Of a stretch of DNA of 64,000 bases, positions 42,701-55,031 are shown piece by piece; within the stretch, counting starts at the first letter, position 1; every line of letters starts with the position of its first letter. A program made the position numbers and the translations under genes. The notes under the pieces are model-generated. The model was not told the origin of the DNA. It searched no databases and saw only the letters and a program-made list of their open reading frames with translations. Origin of the DNA: Halicephalobus mephisto (lineage: Eukaryota; Nematoda; Chromadorea; Rhabditida; Panagrolaimidae); NCBI GenBank assembly GCA_009193035.1, contig SWDT01000070.1, positions 496,001 to 560,000 of the forward strand, read 5' to 3'.

Positions 42701-45700
42701 ATCGACTGTTCTGCTCTTTCTTCGATGATTTCGAGATCGAAACACGGTTTATCCAGAAGGTTCGGTTCGTCGCATTTCGAAATCTTGTCCATGTCTGATT
42801 CCGGGAAGTGCTGACCAGGAGGATCGAATTGGATTTCGATGAAGCAACTTGGACAAGACTCGAGTTTGATCGAGCAGTAAACTGGATTCGGAAAAGTTTC
42901 TTCATTCGAATAGTCCCCAACTCTGACGGCTTCCGGCGGTACTGTAGGTTCTGAAAGGGGTTTCGGGATCGTTCCGTTTTCTGTCAAGGAAAGCAGAGCT
43001 GTGCCTCCGGCTTCCGGAAGGACCCCGATGTGACTTGGCTGATACCGTAATCGCAGATGAGGAGATCCATTTCTTGTGAATCCATTGATCGTCGGAGGAC
43101 CATTTTGTCCATTAGAAGACTCCACCGGTTGATTACTTCCACAAATAGGCAGGGATATTATCGAAGACGATGTTGACGAAAAACTCGATGAAAGTGTCGA
43201 CAAACCTGCAATTTTCAATCATTAATATAAAAAACATAAAAATAAACAAAATTGATATAAAAAATAAAAAAATAAATAAAATTTTTACAAAGTTGTTTTA
43301 AAACAAATTTTAGAGTGAATATAAAAATTCGATTTAAATGGTAAATTGCCAGACTTGCCATTTTCAGAAAGGTCTTTCATTTTACGCGGGAATTTAAAAA
43401 GTTCAAGAAAATTACAATTGTAAAAATCCAAAAAATAAAAATTTAAGTTTTAAATCCTAAAATAAGAAATAAAAGAGAGTCAGCCTCAGTGCAAGTTGCC
43501 AAATTTTCCATTTTTTGAGTTTCATAATGCTCACTCGCTCTTGCGCGGGAATTCAAAAAAATCATTATTATAAAAATTAAAAAAAATAAAATTTTAAAAA
43601 ATAAAAATTTTCTAAAAATTCCAGAACTACCCTAAAATAAGAAAATCGAATAAATTCATATAATGAATTGCCAAATTTTCCATTTTTTTATTTTTATTCG
43701 ATTTTACGCGGGAATTTGAAAATTTCGAAAATCCACATGTTGTTTAATTTTTATTTTTAAAATTTTAATTTGATTTTGTTCTTCATAAAAGTGGATTTGT
43801 ACAGATTTTTGACAATTTCGAAATAGCCGGATTGACAATGAATCGAGTCACCTGCCCTGGGGCAATTATCCAGAGCGTCGAGCCGTTTCATTTTTTTTCA
43901 GATACCCAAATTTGCTCTCAATTTTTTTCGAAACATCTGCTCGAGTTCTGTTTGGACAATTTTGACCGATTTTATATGGTTAAATCGACCTTGAAAATTT
44001 TAATTTTTGTAACAGTATTGAAGTCAAAATCAAAATAAAATCCGCAGCTTGCATGCAACATTCAAGCACATCGGTCGATATCAAAGTCGATTTTGCAGCT
44101 TGCGTGCAATATTGTGACAGATCAGTAGAAATTTTTATTTTTGCATTTATAGGTATTTCGAAATAAAAAATCCGCAGCTTGCGTGCAACATTCAAGCACA
44201 TCGGTCGACGTCAAAATCCGCAACTTGCGTGCAATATTGTGACAGATCAGTAGAAACTTTTATTTTTGCATTTATAGGTATTTCGAAATAAAAAAATCCG
44301 CAGCTTGCGTGCAACATTCAGGCACATCGGTCGACGTCAAAGTTGATTTTGCAGCTTGCGTGCAATATTCTCATTTTATATTCACATTTATAAAAATTCC
44401 GAACTCTAAATAAAATCCGCAACTTGCTTGCAATATTGTGAAAAATTGATGTATTTAATTTTCGTGCAAAAATTCATTTTAATTTTGATGTCGACTATTT
44501 CATAGATCTCACAACAGATGTATTTCATAAAATTTTATTTTTGGCGGCATAGTCCTTGACAGGTCAACAATTTGTTCGAAAACTAATCCTTTGAAAAATT
44601 AAAACATGAAAACGGCAAAAATAAATAATTCTAGATTGAGTTACTTCCAAAGCAGGTCGTGGAAATTTCCTTCAAGACGACGCTTGCGACAATTGTCCCC
44701 CAGCGACATTTGTTCCCCTATTTCGCAATATTTATCTCATTTATTTTATTTTTATATCAATTTTTTAATAATTAAATTAATTTAATATTTCAGTTAAATA
44801 AGAAAAAATTGATCTAAAAATAATTTCGAAATCAGTGAGGATGAAAAAAGAGGGAATAAATGCCGCTGGGGATCGAGTATCGTATAGCTTCTTATTTATT
44901 TCATTTTTATATTAATTTTTTCCTTGATTAAATTAACTTGATATTTTAGTTAAATAAGAAAAAATTAATCTAAAAATAATTTCGAAATCAGTGAGAATGA
45001 AAAAAGAGGAATAAACGTCGCTGGAAGACAACTGTCGTACAGCCAGACAACGCTTGTGACAGTCATTAACAAAACTGGTCAGATTAGTTTCACTTTTTTT
45101 TTCGGAAAAAAAATTACTTTTTTCAATTTTCAATTTTTTTCATTTATCATTTTTTGGATCAATCAGGATAGTGATTAATTGTTTATAAAATTATTTAAAT
45201 AATTAAATTTAAAAAAAAAATAAATTTTAAAATTTTCGAAATTTTTGGAAAATTTCAAAATCGAAAATTCTCAAAAATTTAAAAATTCAAAAAACTTTAA
45301 AAATTCCAAAAATTAAAAATTTTCAAAGTTTCTAAAATTCTAAAAATTTTTATTTTTTTTGAAAATTTAAATTTTTTTTATTTTTTTTTAAAATTTAAAA
45401 TTTTTTTTTTATTTTTATTTTTTTAGAAATTTTAAATTTTTTTTATTTTCCAATGTTTATTAAGTCTGATTTTCAGGACTAGGATTGATTTTTAAAATAA
45501 ATAAAATTTGCTTCAAAAACGCAAAAAATGACAGTTTTGTTTAGTTTTCAATTACCCGTTTTTCCTTCAAAAAACAGGTCAATTAAGATCCGTCAAAAAC
45601 TTTTAAAAATTAATTTTAAAAAAACACAATTTTTTAATTTTATAATTTAAAAATTAATTTCGAAAAAAACATAATTTTTTAATTTTCAAACTAATTTTAA

Positions 45701-46684
45701 AAATTCAATTATTAAATTTCAAAAATCAATCTTTAAAAAAGTTAAATTTAAAAAAAATTCGATTTTTAAATTTTAAAAGTTTTTATTTTTAAAAAATTAA
45801 ATTTTTATATTTTATATTTCAAGAATTTAATTTTTAATTTTTCGATTTTAAAAATTTGCATTTTTAAAAAGTTTAATTTTTTAATTTTTTGATTTTAAAA
45901 GTTTGCATTTTTAAAAAGTTTAATTTTTAATTTTTTAATTTTAAAAATTTGCATTTTTAAAAAGTTTAATTTTTAATTTTTTGATTTTAAAAATTTGCAT
46001 TTTTAAAAAGTTTAATTTTTAATTTTTTGATTTTAAAAATTTGCATTTCGTTTCAAGACCAAAGTCCCTTTGAGGATTTCCAAACATTCAGATAGGTCAT
46101 TTCTCGTCCGATTTTCGTACTATTCTGGACGTCTTCAAATTGGAAACTCATTCATAAGGCTCAATTATAAATCGACCACATAATCTCCCTTCCAAAAAAG
46201 GAAAGACTGACCTTCTGGTCATTTGCACACTGACCCAGTCTTCAAATTTATCAAAATATTATTAAAAATTTCAGAATTTTATTATTAAAGAATTTTAAAA
46301 TTTTGTTATTAAAGAAAATTTCAGAATTTTATTATTTAAAAAATTTTTAGAATTTTATTATTAAGGAAAATCTTAGAATTTTATTATTAAAAAAATTTCA
46401 GAATTTTAAAATTTTATTATTAAAGAAAATTTCAGAATTTTATTGTTTAAAAAATTTTTAGAATTTTATTATTAAAGGAAATTTCGGAATTTTATTATTT
46501 AAAAAATTTCGAAATTTTATTATTAGAGAAAATTTAAAAAATTAAACTTACTTTCCGATCCTAGAGTGGTTGGAACTATTTTCTGGACCTGTAGGCCTTG
46601 CTGTAGTGGAACTACTGGACCCGTCAATCCATCCAATTGTCCAAAAAGCAGCAAAAATAAAATAATTTTCGAATAATGCTGCAT
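39753..46684 (-). CDS. Type I membrane protein: CUB domains + LDLa + TM (NETO/SOL-2/LEV-10-like)
   Basis: Six exons in transcribed order: 46684-46552, 43205-42507, 42010-41805, 41762-41573, 41338-40993, 40638-39753. Phases agree, giving 819 residues. Residues 1-19 (MQHYSKIILFLLLFGQLDG) form a signal peptide. Exon 2 holds a CUB-like region with Cys pairs (YCSIKLESCPSC). CUB domains follow at about 285-405 (IGFIESPRYPESYP, LTFDDFHVHF) and 411-540 (CDDYLESYGGRISF). A canonical six-cysteine LDLa (CPGGDGEFHC to CGDSSDEIC) spans 543-578, and a membrane span 592-617. The tail of about 200 residues is Pro/Ser/Arg-rich with APPTYDD (PPxY) and ends DESWV, a class I PDZ-type terminus. The order CUB-CUB-LDLa-TM matches NETO/SOL-2 auxiliary subunits of glutamate receptors; LEV-10 has more CUBs. 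The role is inferred from architecture only. Confidence 0.9.
41350..41572. repeat. Tandem ~31 bp repeat in an intron of the CUB/LDLa gene
   Basis: Seven copies of a unit with AATTAAAACAATTTTGATAT then ATGAATTT, filling the intron 41339-41572. Confidence 0.85.
42011..42506. repeat. Tandem ~42-45 bp repeat in an intron of the CUB/LDLa gene
   Basis: About ten copies of a unit alternating AAACATATTATATACC[T/C]A with ATAAAC[A/G]AAAA[C/T]TGATATAT. The repeat fills the intron between exons 2 and 3. Confidence 0.9.
44030..44450. repeat. Tandem ~120 bp repeat with CTTGCGTGCAA
   Basis: Three to four copies share CCGCAGCTTGCGTGCAACAT, then CACATCGGTCGACGTCAAA and GCAATATTGTGACAGATCAG. The block 44103-44210 is repeated almost exactly at 44229-44340. 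Confidence 0.9.
44690..45065. repeat. Direct duplication, ~170 bp
   Basis: Two copies (about 44715-44880 and 44885-45050) share ATATTTCAGTTAAATAAGAA (TATTTTAG in the second), then ATAATTTCGAAATCAGTGAG and GAATAAA[T/C]G[C/T]CGCTGG. Confidence 0.85.
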
Positions 46685-46814
46685 TTGGCACAAAAATAAA
46701 ATCAATTAAATTCTATTCATATTGAAGAAAATTGAATATTTCAAAAATTCAGACAAAATCTAAAATTTTTTAGTTTTAGTATCGTCACGTTTTTTTTATT
46801 AAAGAAATAGTTTA

Positions 46815-46940
46815 CCTAAGCCCTGAGGGTTTCTTTGATAAATCTTTCCGGAAAGCCCCACCTGGTCCAGAACTGGTTTCTCGGGACTCGTTCAGCAAGT
46901 CCGGATCAGCTGGGTCGCGCGAGAAAAGACGAGGACACGT
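46815..46940 (-). other. Possible 5' non-coding or alternative exon
   Basis: On the minus strand a TTTTTTCAG acceptor is followed by a balanced stretch reading TCPRLFSRDPADPDLLNESR, ending at a possible donor CTTAG|GTAAAC. It lies just upstream of the CUB/LDLa ATG, but its frame does not join the signal-peptide exon. It may be a 5' UTR exon or an unrelated relic. Confidence 0.25.
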
Positions 46941-47059
46941 CTGAAAAAAGTAAAAAACCAGTAAAATAAATTTCACAAAAATTGGAAGAAAATCTGAACG
47001 TTCAAAAATAACTTTGTGATTCAAAAATAAATTAAGCATAGTTAATGTTGAAACTGGTA

Positions 47060-49325
47060 CATGAAACGTGTTTTTAGAAAGTAAAAATTTAATGAATTTT
47101 GAATTCAAAAAAATTTTTGGTCCTAGCACGAATGAATTTCAAAGGAGTATGAACAAAACTGAAAATTATAAAAATTAAACATCATTCGTGCCGGGACCAA
47201 TAAGTGACATATGTTTTCAAAATTAAAATAAAATTGATAATTCAAAAATTTTTGGTCTTAGCACGAATGAATTTCAAAGGAGTATGAACAAAACTGAAAA
47301 TTAAAAAAATTAAATATCATTCGTGCCGGGACCAGCAAGTGACATGTTTTCAAAATTACAATTAAAATAACAAAATTTTTGATCCTAGCACGAATGATAA
47401 TTAACATCTTATTTAATTTAAAATTGAACAAAAAATAAAATTTTATTCATGGTAGGACCGGCACTCGAAACGTACATTTGGAGAATAAATAATGAAGGAA
47501 CTGTCAAACGAAAAAAATTGATCCTACCGCGAAAGACACTTCAAAGACCGGTAACTGAATTTATAGTCAGGGAACAAATCAAACATAGTTCGCGTCAGTA
47601 TTACTACTTGAAATACGTCCTCAAGAAAGTGAAAACAAAAGAATGACTGAACGAACAAGTATCGGTCCCGCCACGAATGATGCTCAAAGGTTCATTGACA
47701 AATTGACAATCCGAAAATAAATCAAAAATTTTTCGTTTTAGAATTATTAAGTGAAACATGTACTCAGAAAGTATAAAATAACAAAATTGGAAGGTATTGG
47801 TCCCGCCACGAATAATGCTCAAAGGCTCATTAACAAATTGATAACCCGAAAATAAGTAGAAAATTTTCTGTTTTAGAATTATTAAGTGAAACATGTACTC
47901 AGAAAGTATAAAATAATAAAATTGGAAGGTATCGGTGCCAGCACGAATGATGCTCAAAGGTTCATTGACAAATTGATAACCCGAAAATAAATCGAAAATC
48001 TTTCGTTTCAAGACCACAAACCCACATATTTCTTTAAATACCTAAGAAAATTTTAAAAAAATTAATGCAAATTTCCTGGTCCCGTCACGAATAATTTTTA
48101 ATTAATTTTTTTTTCTGAATTTTAAAAAAATAATTCAATTTTTTCTGATTTATAAAATTTGAAAAATATTCACATTTAAAAAATTTTTAAATTCAAAAAC
48201 GTACAATTTTTTTTGATTTTTTTAAAAATAAAAATAACACGTAAAATGTACAATCGAGAAAACAAGAAGCTGGTCCAGAATGGATTGGTCATCGTCCCGC
48301 CCTGGTCCATGTGAAAAATTGGAAAAGGTAAAAGCAAAACAGACCAAATCCATCCCGGAGTTGTTTGCCCGGTTGGATGGACACTGCGCGAGACATGGCG
48401 TGCTGAGGAAACGAGGGCTCTAACGACTAGTAACCAATTTTATTGTCGGAAAATGAATCCAACATTATTCGCAATGAGACTAACGACTTCCATTTAGGGG
48501 TTTGATCAATTATCTGAGGAAAAATTTCAAGTAATAGTCCTAGCACGAAAATTTTTAAACTGAAAACTTCATTACTAACATTTTAAAAATCATTCGTGAC
48601 GGGACCAATGGCTTTAATTTAGAAATCAGATCAATTATCTGAGGAAAAATTTCAAGTAATGGTCCTAGCACGAAAATTTTTAAATTGAAAACTTCATTAC
48701 TAATATCTTTAAAATCATTCGTGACGGGAGCAATGGCTTTAATTTAGAAATCTAATTAATTATCTGAATAAAAAATCCAATGGTCCCAAAACGAAAATTT
48801 TTGAATTAAAAACTTTGTTATTAACATTTTAAAAATCATTCGTGACGGGACCAGCATTTTTCAATTTTAATTTTCCTCAAATAATGGTCCTGGGACGAAA
48901 AATATTAAATTTTTTTCTAAAACCATATACTTAATAATTGAATATTATTTTTAATTAGATTGAATTTTTATATTTTTTTCATCACTGGTCCTGACACGAA
49001 AAGTGTTAAATTTTTTTCTAAAATCATATACTTAAAAAATTCGATCTGATTAAAAATAATTTTTAAAAATTATTATTTTTTATATTTTTTCATCAATGGT
49101 CCTGACACGAAAAATGTTAAATTTTTTTCCTAAGATTATGTACTTAAAAATTCGATTTAATTGAAAATAATTTTTAAAAATTATTATTTTTTATATTTTT
49201 TTTCAACGGTCCTGACACGAAAAATATTTTTTTTTTTCTAAGATTATGTACTTAAAAAATTCGGTTTAATTAAAAATTATTATTTTTTATATTTTTTCAA
49301 CGGTCCTGACACGAACGACATTTGA
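47060..49325. repeat. Dense family of direct and inverted repeats with GGTCC...CACGAA
   Basis: The word GGTCCTAGCACGAA or GGTCC[T/C]GACACGAAA and its near inverse ATTCGTG[C/A]CGGGACC alternate throughout. 47640-48010 has three roughly 130 bp tandem copies (ATGATGCTCAAAGGTTCATT). 48530-48860 has three copies with CATTCGTGACGGGACCAATG. 48880-49320 has four or five copies with GGTCCTGACACGAAAAATGT. Opposed words could pair into hairpins. The open frame 47449-47646 is within this repeat. Confidence 0.8.
48240..48480. other. Balanced-composition patch, unknown
   Basis: This patch (CGTCCCGCCCTGGTCCATG to CATGGCGTGCTGAGGAAACG) is less A/T-rich than its surroundings. No splice-consistent frame, RNA fold or family was recognised. 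Confidence 0.2.
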
Positions 49326-49619
49326 TTCATTTTTCGACTGTGGATTTGGTTACTGGTTCTTTATGGAAAACGACCATTTACGACTTCCCCAGGGATAAGC
49401 CCAAATCGGCAGTTATCCGTGGATTGTAAACGGTTTAACGGAGTTATTCATGAAAAATTAACTTTTCATTATTGATATTATAGAAATTGGAACATTTTAA
49501 AAGAAATAATTTCAAGTTTTTGCAACATGCGCCTCATTGCCGGAGGCTATAATCGTGATAATAAAGTCGAAAATTTAATAACAAACTGATGACTGAAAAT
49601 AATGGAATATTCGACAATT

Positions 49620-50280
49620 ATCCAAAATGTTTGAAAAAATTATTTTCGGCAAATGTAAAAAAAATTACAAAAATTTAAAAAATAAAAAAAATTATAAAAA
49701 ATTACAAAAATTTAAAAAATAAAAAAAATTATAAAAAATTACAAAAATTTAAAAATAAAAAAAATTATAAAAAAATACAAAAATTTAAAAATAAAGAAAA
49801 TTATAAAAAATTACAAAAATTTTAAAAAATAAAAATTAATTTTAAAAAAATAAAATTTGAAAAAATTTAAAAAATAAAAAATTATTTTAAAAAAATTTTA
49901 AAAATTACAAAAATTTAAAAAATAAAAAAAATTATAAAAATTATAAAAATTACAAAAATTTAAAAATAAAAAAAATTATAAAAAATACAAAAATTTAAAA
50001 ATAAAAAAATTACAAAAATTTTAAAAATAAAAAAAAATTATAAAAAATTACAAAAATTTAAAAATAAAAAAATTATAAAAAAATTACAGAAATTTTAAAA
50101 ATAAAAAAATTATAAAAAATTACAAAAATTTTAAAAATTATAAAAATTATAAAAATTATAAAAATTACAAAAATTTAAAAATAAAAAAAATTATAAAAAA
50201 ATTACAGAAATTTTAAAAATAATTTTAAAAAATAAAAAATTATTTTAAAAAAATTTTAAAAATTATAAAAAATCGTTTTA
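49620..50280. repeat. A/T simple repeat
   Basis: Repeating units of AAAAATTACAAAAATTTAAA then AATAAAAAAAATTATA over some 650 bp. Confidence 0.8.
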
Positions 50281-50759
50281 AAAAATTTCTTAAATTCCAA
50301 AAATCTTTCGTTGATGATTTTGGAAGACTCCAGAATCCTCGAAAATTTTTTAAATTTAAAAATTCTGAAACCTTGAAATTTCATAAAAAAATAAAAAATT
50401 TTAAACTTTAATTTCCACTTCAGCATTGCCGGCGGCATTAAACAAAGGATTAACAGATTTCAGGAAATCTGAATCATCCGGATTTAGGGATTCCATTTTG
50501 GAAAAAATCGATCCGAAAATTTTTATAAAAATTTATCGATTTAATTTCGGCCGGAAATTTGGCTGTCCGAACACGCTGAAACAAAATTTTTCATCAAGTA
50601 GATCCTTGAGAATCCACTTGAAAGAAATTGATCCAGAATTTGAATAGAAAGACAACAAGTTCTTTTTTGACGGATTTGGACCGGGAGAAAGAAAGAAGAC
50701 TGTCATACGCGGACCTGCTGAAACTTGTCAAATTTGGTTCAAATTTTTTCGAACAGCTG

Positions 50760-51290
50760 CTGATTCAAAATAAGACTTAATTTTTAGGATATATAAAATA
50801 AGATTTAATTTTTTGAAATGTATAAAATAAGATTTAAGTTTTTGGAATGTATATAGTAAAAATTAATTTTTTAGGATATATAAAATAAGACTTAATTTTT
50901 TAGGATATGTAAAATAAGATTTAATTTTTCGGATATGTAAAATAAGATTTAAGTTTTTGGAATGTATTAAATAAAAATTAATATTTTGGGATATATAAAA
51001 TAAGATTTAATTCTTAGGATATGTAAAATAAGATTTAATTTTTTGAAATGTATAAAATAAAACTCAATTTTTAGGATATATAAAATAAGATTTAATTTTT
51101 TGGGATATATAAAATAAAATTTAAGTTTTTGGGATGTATAAAGTAAAAATTAATTTTTTTAGGATATATAAAATAAGACTTAATTTTTTGGATATGTAAA
51201 ATAAGATTTAATTTTTTGGATATATAAAGTAAAAATTTATTTCTTATATAAAATAAAACCTATTTTTCTGGAATGTACAAAATATACATT
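50760..51290. repeat. Tandem ~29 bp repeat
   Basis: About eighteen copies of a unit with GGATATATAAAATAAGATTT then AATTTTTT, with small variants. Confidence 0.9.
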
Positions 51291-51299
51291 TTCTTTTAA

Positions 51300-53280
51300 A
51301 AATATGTTCGACGAAATTTCGCAAAAGATTCCCACGCGAATTTTAGAATTTTTCCGGTCGGGACTAAAAACTGGAGTTTTGTGTTTACGTACTTTCGGAG
51401 AGTTCTAAAAACATCTAGAAACATTTTGAGTAACATAAGTAAAAAAATAAAAGTTTTTCCTATGAAATTTTTTAAAATGTCCCGGTGCGGAATTTCGAAA
51501 TTTTCCAGTTAGGACCAAAATTGTGAAATTTTTACTTTTAAAAAATATTTTAAAAATTAAGTAACATAAATTTTTTTAAAATTCTTACAAAAGTTTTAAA
51601 AAATATCCCGACACGAAGTTTTAAGTTTCCAGTTAGGACCAAAAATTTTGAAATTTTACTTTTAAAAAATTCCAAAAATATTTAGAAATTTCTTAATTTA
51701 TAAAATTTTAAAAATTTTCGACACGAAATTTCAGAATTTTTCAGTAATGACCGAAAGTTGTGAAATTTTGTGTTTACGTATTTTTGAAAAGTTGTAAAAA
51801 CAGAAACTTTTTGAGTCAATTATTCAAAAAAAATTTTCAAAGAAAATTTAAAATCTCAACACAAATTTTTTAAATTTTCCAAAACCAAAAATTACGAAAT
51901 TTAATTTTTATATTTTTGAAAAACGGTAGATTTTAAATTATAATATTATAAAACTTAAAAAATAAAATATGCCTCAAAACGAATTTTTAAAACTTTCCAA
52001 GACCAGATTGGAAATTAATGCTTATAGGTTTCTGAAGGATTAAGAGCATCCAGTGGATTCTGAAACTGGAAGCAAACAGATTCAATAAATCCGAATTATT
52101 TCGTTTTAAAATAAAAACTAAAAAAAAAATAAAAAATAAAACATTTAAAAATTTAAAAAATTTAAAATAAAAAACCAAAAAAGAATAAAAATAAAAACAA
52201 AATAATAAAAAAATTTAAAAATAAAATAATAAAAAAAACTAAGAAAATTTAAATATTAAAAATTAAAAGTTTAATAATTTTTAAAATCCTAAAAAATCAA
52301 AAAAAAACTTCGAAAATTATGTTTTTAAAATTCTAAAAATTTCAAAAAATTTTTAAAAATCAAAAAAAACTTCGAAAATTCTAAAACTTAAAAAAAATTA
52401 AAAATTTTAATTTTAAAAATTCTAAAAATTAAAAAATAAAAATCTTTAATTTTTAAAATTCTAAAAACTAAAAAAATAAAAATCTTTAATTTTGAAAATT
52501 CTAAAAATTAAAAAAATTAAAAATTTTAATTTTGAAAATTCTAAAAATGGAATTTTTGGAAATTGTTGCGTAATGTTCAAGTTTTAGAAATTCAGAATCT
52601 GATGAAACAAAGGTGTTCCTGATTTTTTCCCGAGTTTCAGCTAATCGCGTAGAAACAAGGATCAAATATTTGATCGGGAAGCTTAGAAAACGAAAATTTT
52701 CCGGACAAAGGAAATAGAGGCCTGAATCGGAGCCAGATTTTTGACAGTTTTTCCCTTCCAGAATAGTCACTGACTGGCTCCAAATCAGCTTTTCGGTTAT
52801 GCAAAAGACATGTTGCGCTCTTGAAGCCGATTTCGCAGATCAAGTTTATCCATCCCCTCAGGGCATGATTCGTTGGACATCCCCAAAATTGGAGAATTGA
52901 AGTTTTTTCGGAACTGGTTATTAGATTTTTTAAATTTTTTCATTATATAATTTTATTTCTAAAAAAGTAAAGTTGAAAATAAATCGAAAAACAAGTGTCT
53001 CCAAGGGAAACGGAAAGACTGGCCAGTGGTCAGTCAACATCAATTACGCTTTCTAGACTTCAAAAAAAAAATTAAATAAAAAAAATAAAAATAATAATAA
53101 TAATTAAATTTAAATAAAAAAAATAAAAATAAAATTTAAATAAAAAAATAAAAATAAAAATAAAAAATAAAATTTAAATAAAAAACTAAAATTTTTATTT
53201 TAGAATATTTGAATTTTCGGACCTACTTTCTTCCAGGAAGAGCAATTGGAATAAAAGCGAATCAACAAAGGATTGGACTG
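51300..53280. other. A/T-rich intergenic sequence, diverged repeats
   Basis: 51300-52000 has about four diverged copies of the CAGTTAGGACCAAAA / TTTTGTGTTTACGTA segment. 52090-52550 is simple A/T. The patch at 52560-52870 is more balanced but shows no recognised frame. Confidence 0.4.
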
Positions 53281-53299
53281 TTTATTTTTATTTAAAAAT

Positions 53300-54420
53300 T
53301 AATCGATAATTTCATTTTTGGCAACAGAGATAGTTCAGTTGCTAAATAAATAAATTGTAAAGCGAAAATTCCTGTTTTTAAAATAAAAAACTAATCGAAA
53401 ATTTGCTAAGGATCTTTCAGGAAGTGGATTTCTAGAGATTATTGAATTTCAAGAGGAGTTATAAAGTTGGGAATTAAATTTTTCTATTATATTTGGTTTT
53501 TATAAAATGATTTAATAAAAAATAAACAGTCTTCGTTTTTTCCGAGGATGGTTTAGTGGTAAAAGCAATTGACTACAAATCTGAAACACCAAAGTTCGAG
53601 TTTTTTCGTTTTTATTTTAGATGAAAATATTAAACCTTAAATTTTTGTCCTTATTTTAGATAAAATATCAAAGTTTGAATTTTCGTCTTTATTCTAAAAA
53701 TACAAAAAAGTAACATTCATTAAAGATTTAAATATCATCGAATCCCGAAAAATTCAAAAGCAGAATTTCATTATATTAATTTTCTTGAGGAATGACTTGT
53801 TTTTAAAAAATGAATTTTAAAATTGTTGATTAAGCGAATAATTGAAAATTGAAAGTACCGAAATTTGCACTTTTTGTTTTCAGATATGATAGGCAAATTT
53901 AAAATGAAACACTTGTAATAATGTCAATGAAGACAACAGTTTCTCCAGATCTCAATTTTCAGAAGGTATTCGAAGTCACGAGAAGATCCAGAGGATCCAA
54001 AATCAAAAATTCTTTGATCACATTGAATTTATTTTGAACAATGACTTTGAAAAAAGAAAATTTCCTTGTTTTTCAGGATGGTTCAGTGGTTAAATGAGTG
54101 GACTGCAAACCGAAAACACAAAAAATCGGGCCTGGTTCGTTTCCGAAAAGGCTTAGTACCTAAATAACCATGTGTCCCTAGCAACGCCAATCAACGATTT
54201 ATTTAAATTACATCGGGACGCAAATTTTCGAAAACACTGGGACACAAATTTGCAAAAAATAAAGGTTTTCAATATTTAACTTTTCTTGAGTAATTTATTT
54301 GGAAAATTCGAACAGCTTAGTGGTCGAGCAAATGGTGTAAATTCTAAACACAAAGGACCGGACCCCGACCCGTGTCCAGCAGAAGGTGGTGCTCGACTGG
54401 ATGTACGACCATAACGACAA
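53300..54420 (+). repeat. Decayed array of tRNA-like units (SINE-like candidate)
   Basis: Four units spaced at about 223, 528 and 230 bp (near 53327, 53550, 54078, 54308) carry a tRNA D-arm/A-box-like word: ATAGTTCAGTTGC, ATGGTTTAGTGGT, ATGGTTCAGTGGT and AGCTTAGTGGTCG. The second continues GACTACAAATCTGAAACACC and AAGTTCGAG, the third GGACTGCAAACCGAAAACAC and CTGGTTCG, like anticodon and T arms. Acceptor stems do not pair, so these are not functional tRNAs. The anticodon region resembles tRNA-Cys. Confidence 0.45.
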
Positions 54421-54749
54421 TGGAGAACCAATCAAGGGTCTCTCGGAAAATTTCGATCTTCATAAAATATAAAAAATCCGGAAGATTCACAAACGTGGAA
54501 GAAATTCATCAATAATTATATTATAAAAATCCAAAATAACAATTGTTACGAAATTGTCTCAACGCGATTTCTCAGAACTTTTTAGAAATTACAGTCTTCT
54601 AAGTAGTAATTTTGATTTTGATCTTTAGCGATTTCGTAATTAGTTGTGTAAAAATCACACACAAAATGTTTTGCAAAATTATCTCAACACGAATTTGCAG
54701 AAGTTACGGTAGCTTGAAAATTTGGTTTTTTGGGATAATTATTTTATAA

Positions 54750-54830
54750 TTTTGTAATTTTGTAATTTTGTAATTTTGTAATTTTATAATTTTGTAATTT
54801 TATAATTTTGTAATTTTGTAATTTTTAATC
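54750..54830. repeat. Microsatellite of TTTTGTAATT
   Basis: About eight copies of the 10 bp word TTTTGTAATT with occasional TTTTATAATT. Confidence 0.95.
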
Positions 54831-55031
54831 AATTTTATATTTTTAAAATTGTTTTAAAACGGATTTTTAGAAACTACAGTAATCTGAAAATTTAAGTTTA
54901 CATAATTTCACAATCGTATAATGTGGAGATTCGAAATTAGTGATTTTATAATTATTTCGAAATTAAATTTTATTTTTATTAAATTTTAAAAACATTAATA
55001 AAAGTACCCTTTGGATTTTTCGAGGATCAAG

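Larger units (their letters stand above)
43206..46551 (-). other. Intron 1 of the CUB/LDLa gene
   Basis: The donor is A|GTAAGT and the acceptor TTGCAG, phase 1. It contains the 44.0-44.45 kb and 44.7-45.06 kb repeats, a 51 bp array with TTTTAAAAATTTGCATTTTT at 45840-46045, and an AGAATTTTATTATTAAAGAA array at 46260-46530. No coding exon is seen in these 3.3 kb. Confidence 0.7.

Noticed and set aside
42463..42798. 111-codon plus-strand open frame
   Set aside because: Antisense to exon 2 of the CUB/LDLa gene.
47449..47646. 65-codon open frame beginning MVGPALETYIWRINNEG
   Set aside because: It lies wholly inside the GGTCC/CACGAA repeat block and shares its words; no homologous family recognised.
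53545..53610. Functional tRNA-Cys gene
   Set aside because: A-box and anticodon-like words are present, but the 5' and 3' ends cannot form an acceptor stem and the T arm is poor, so it was listed as a decayed tRNA-like repeat.
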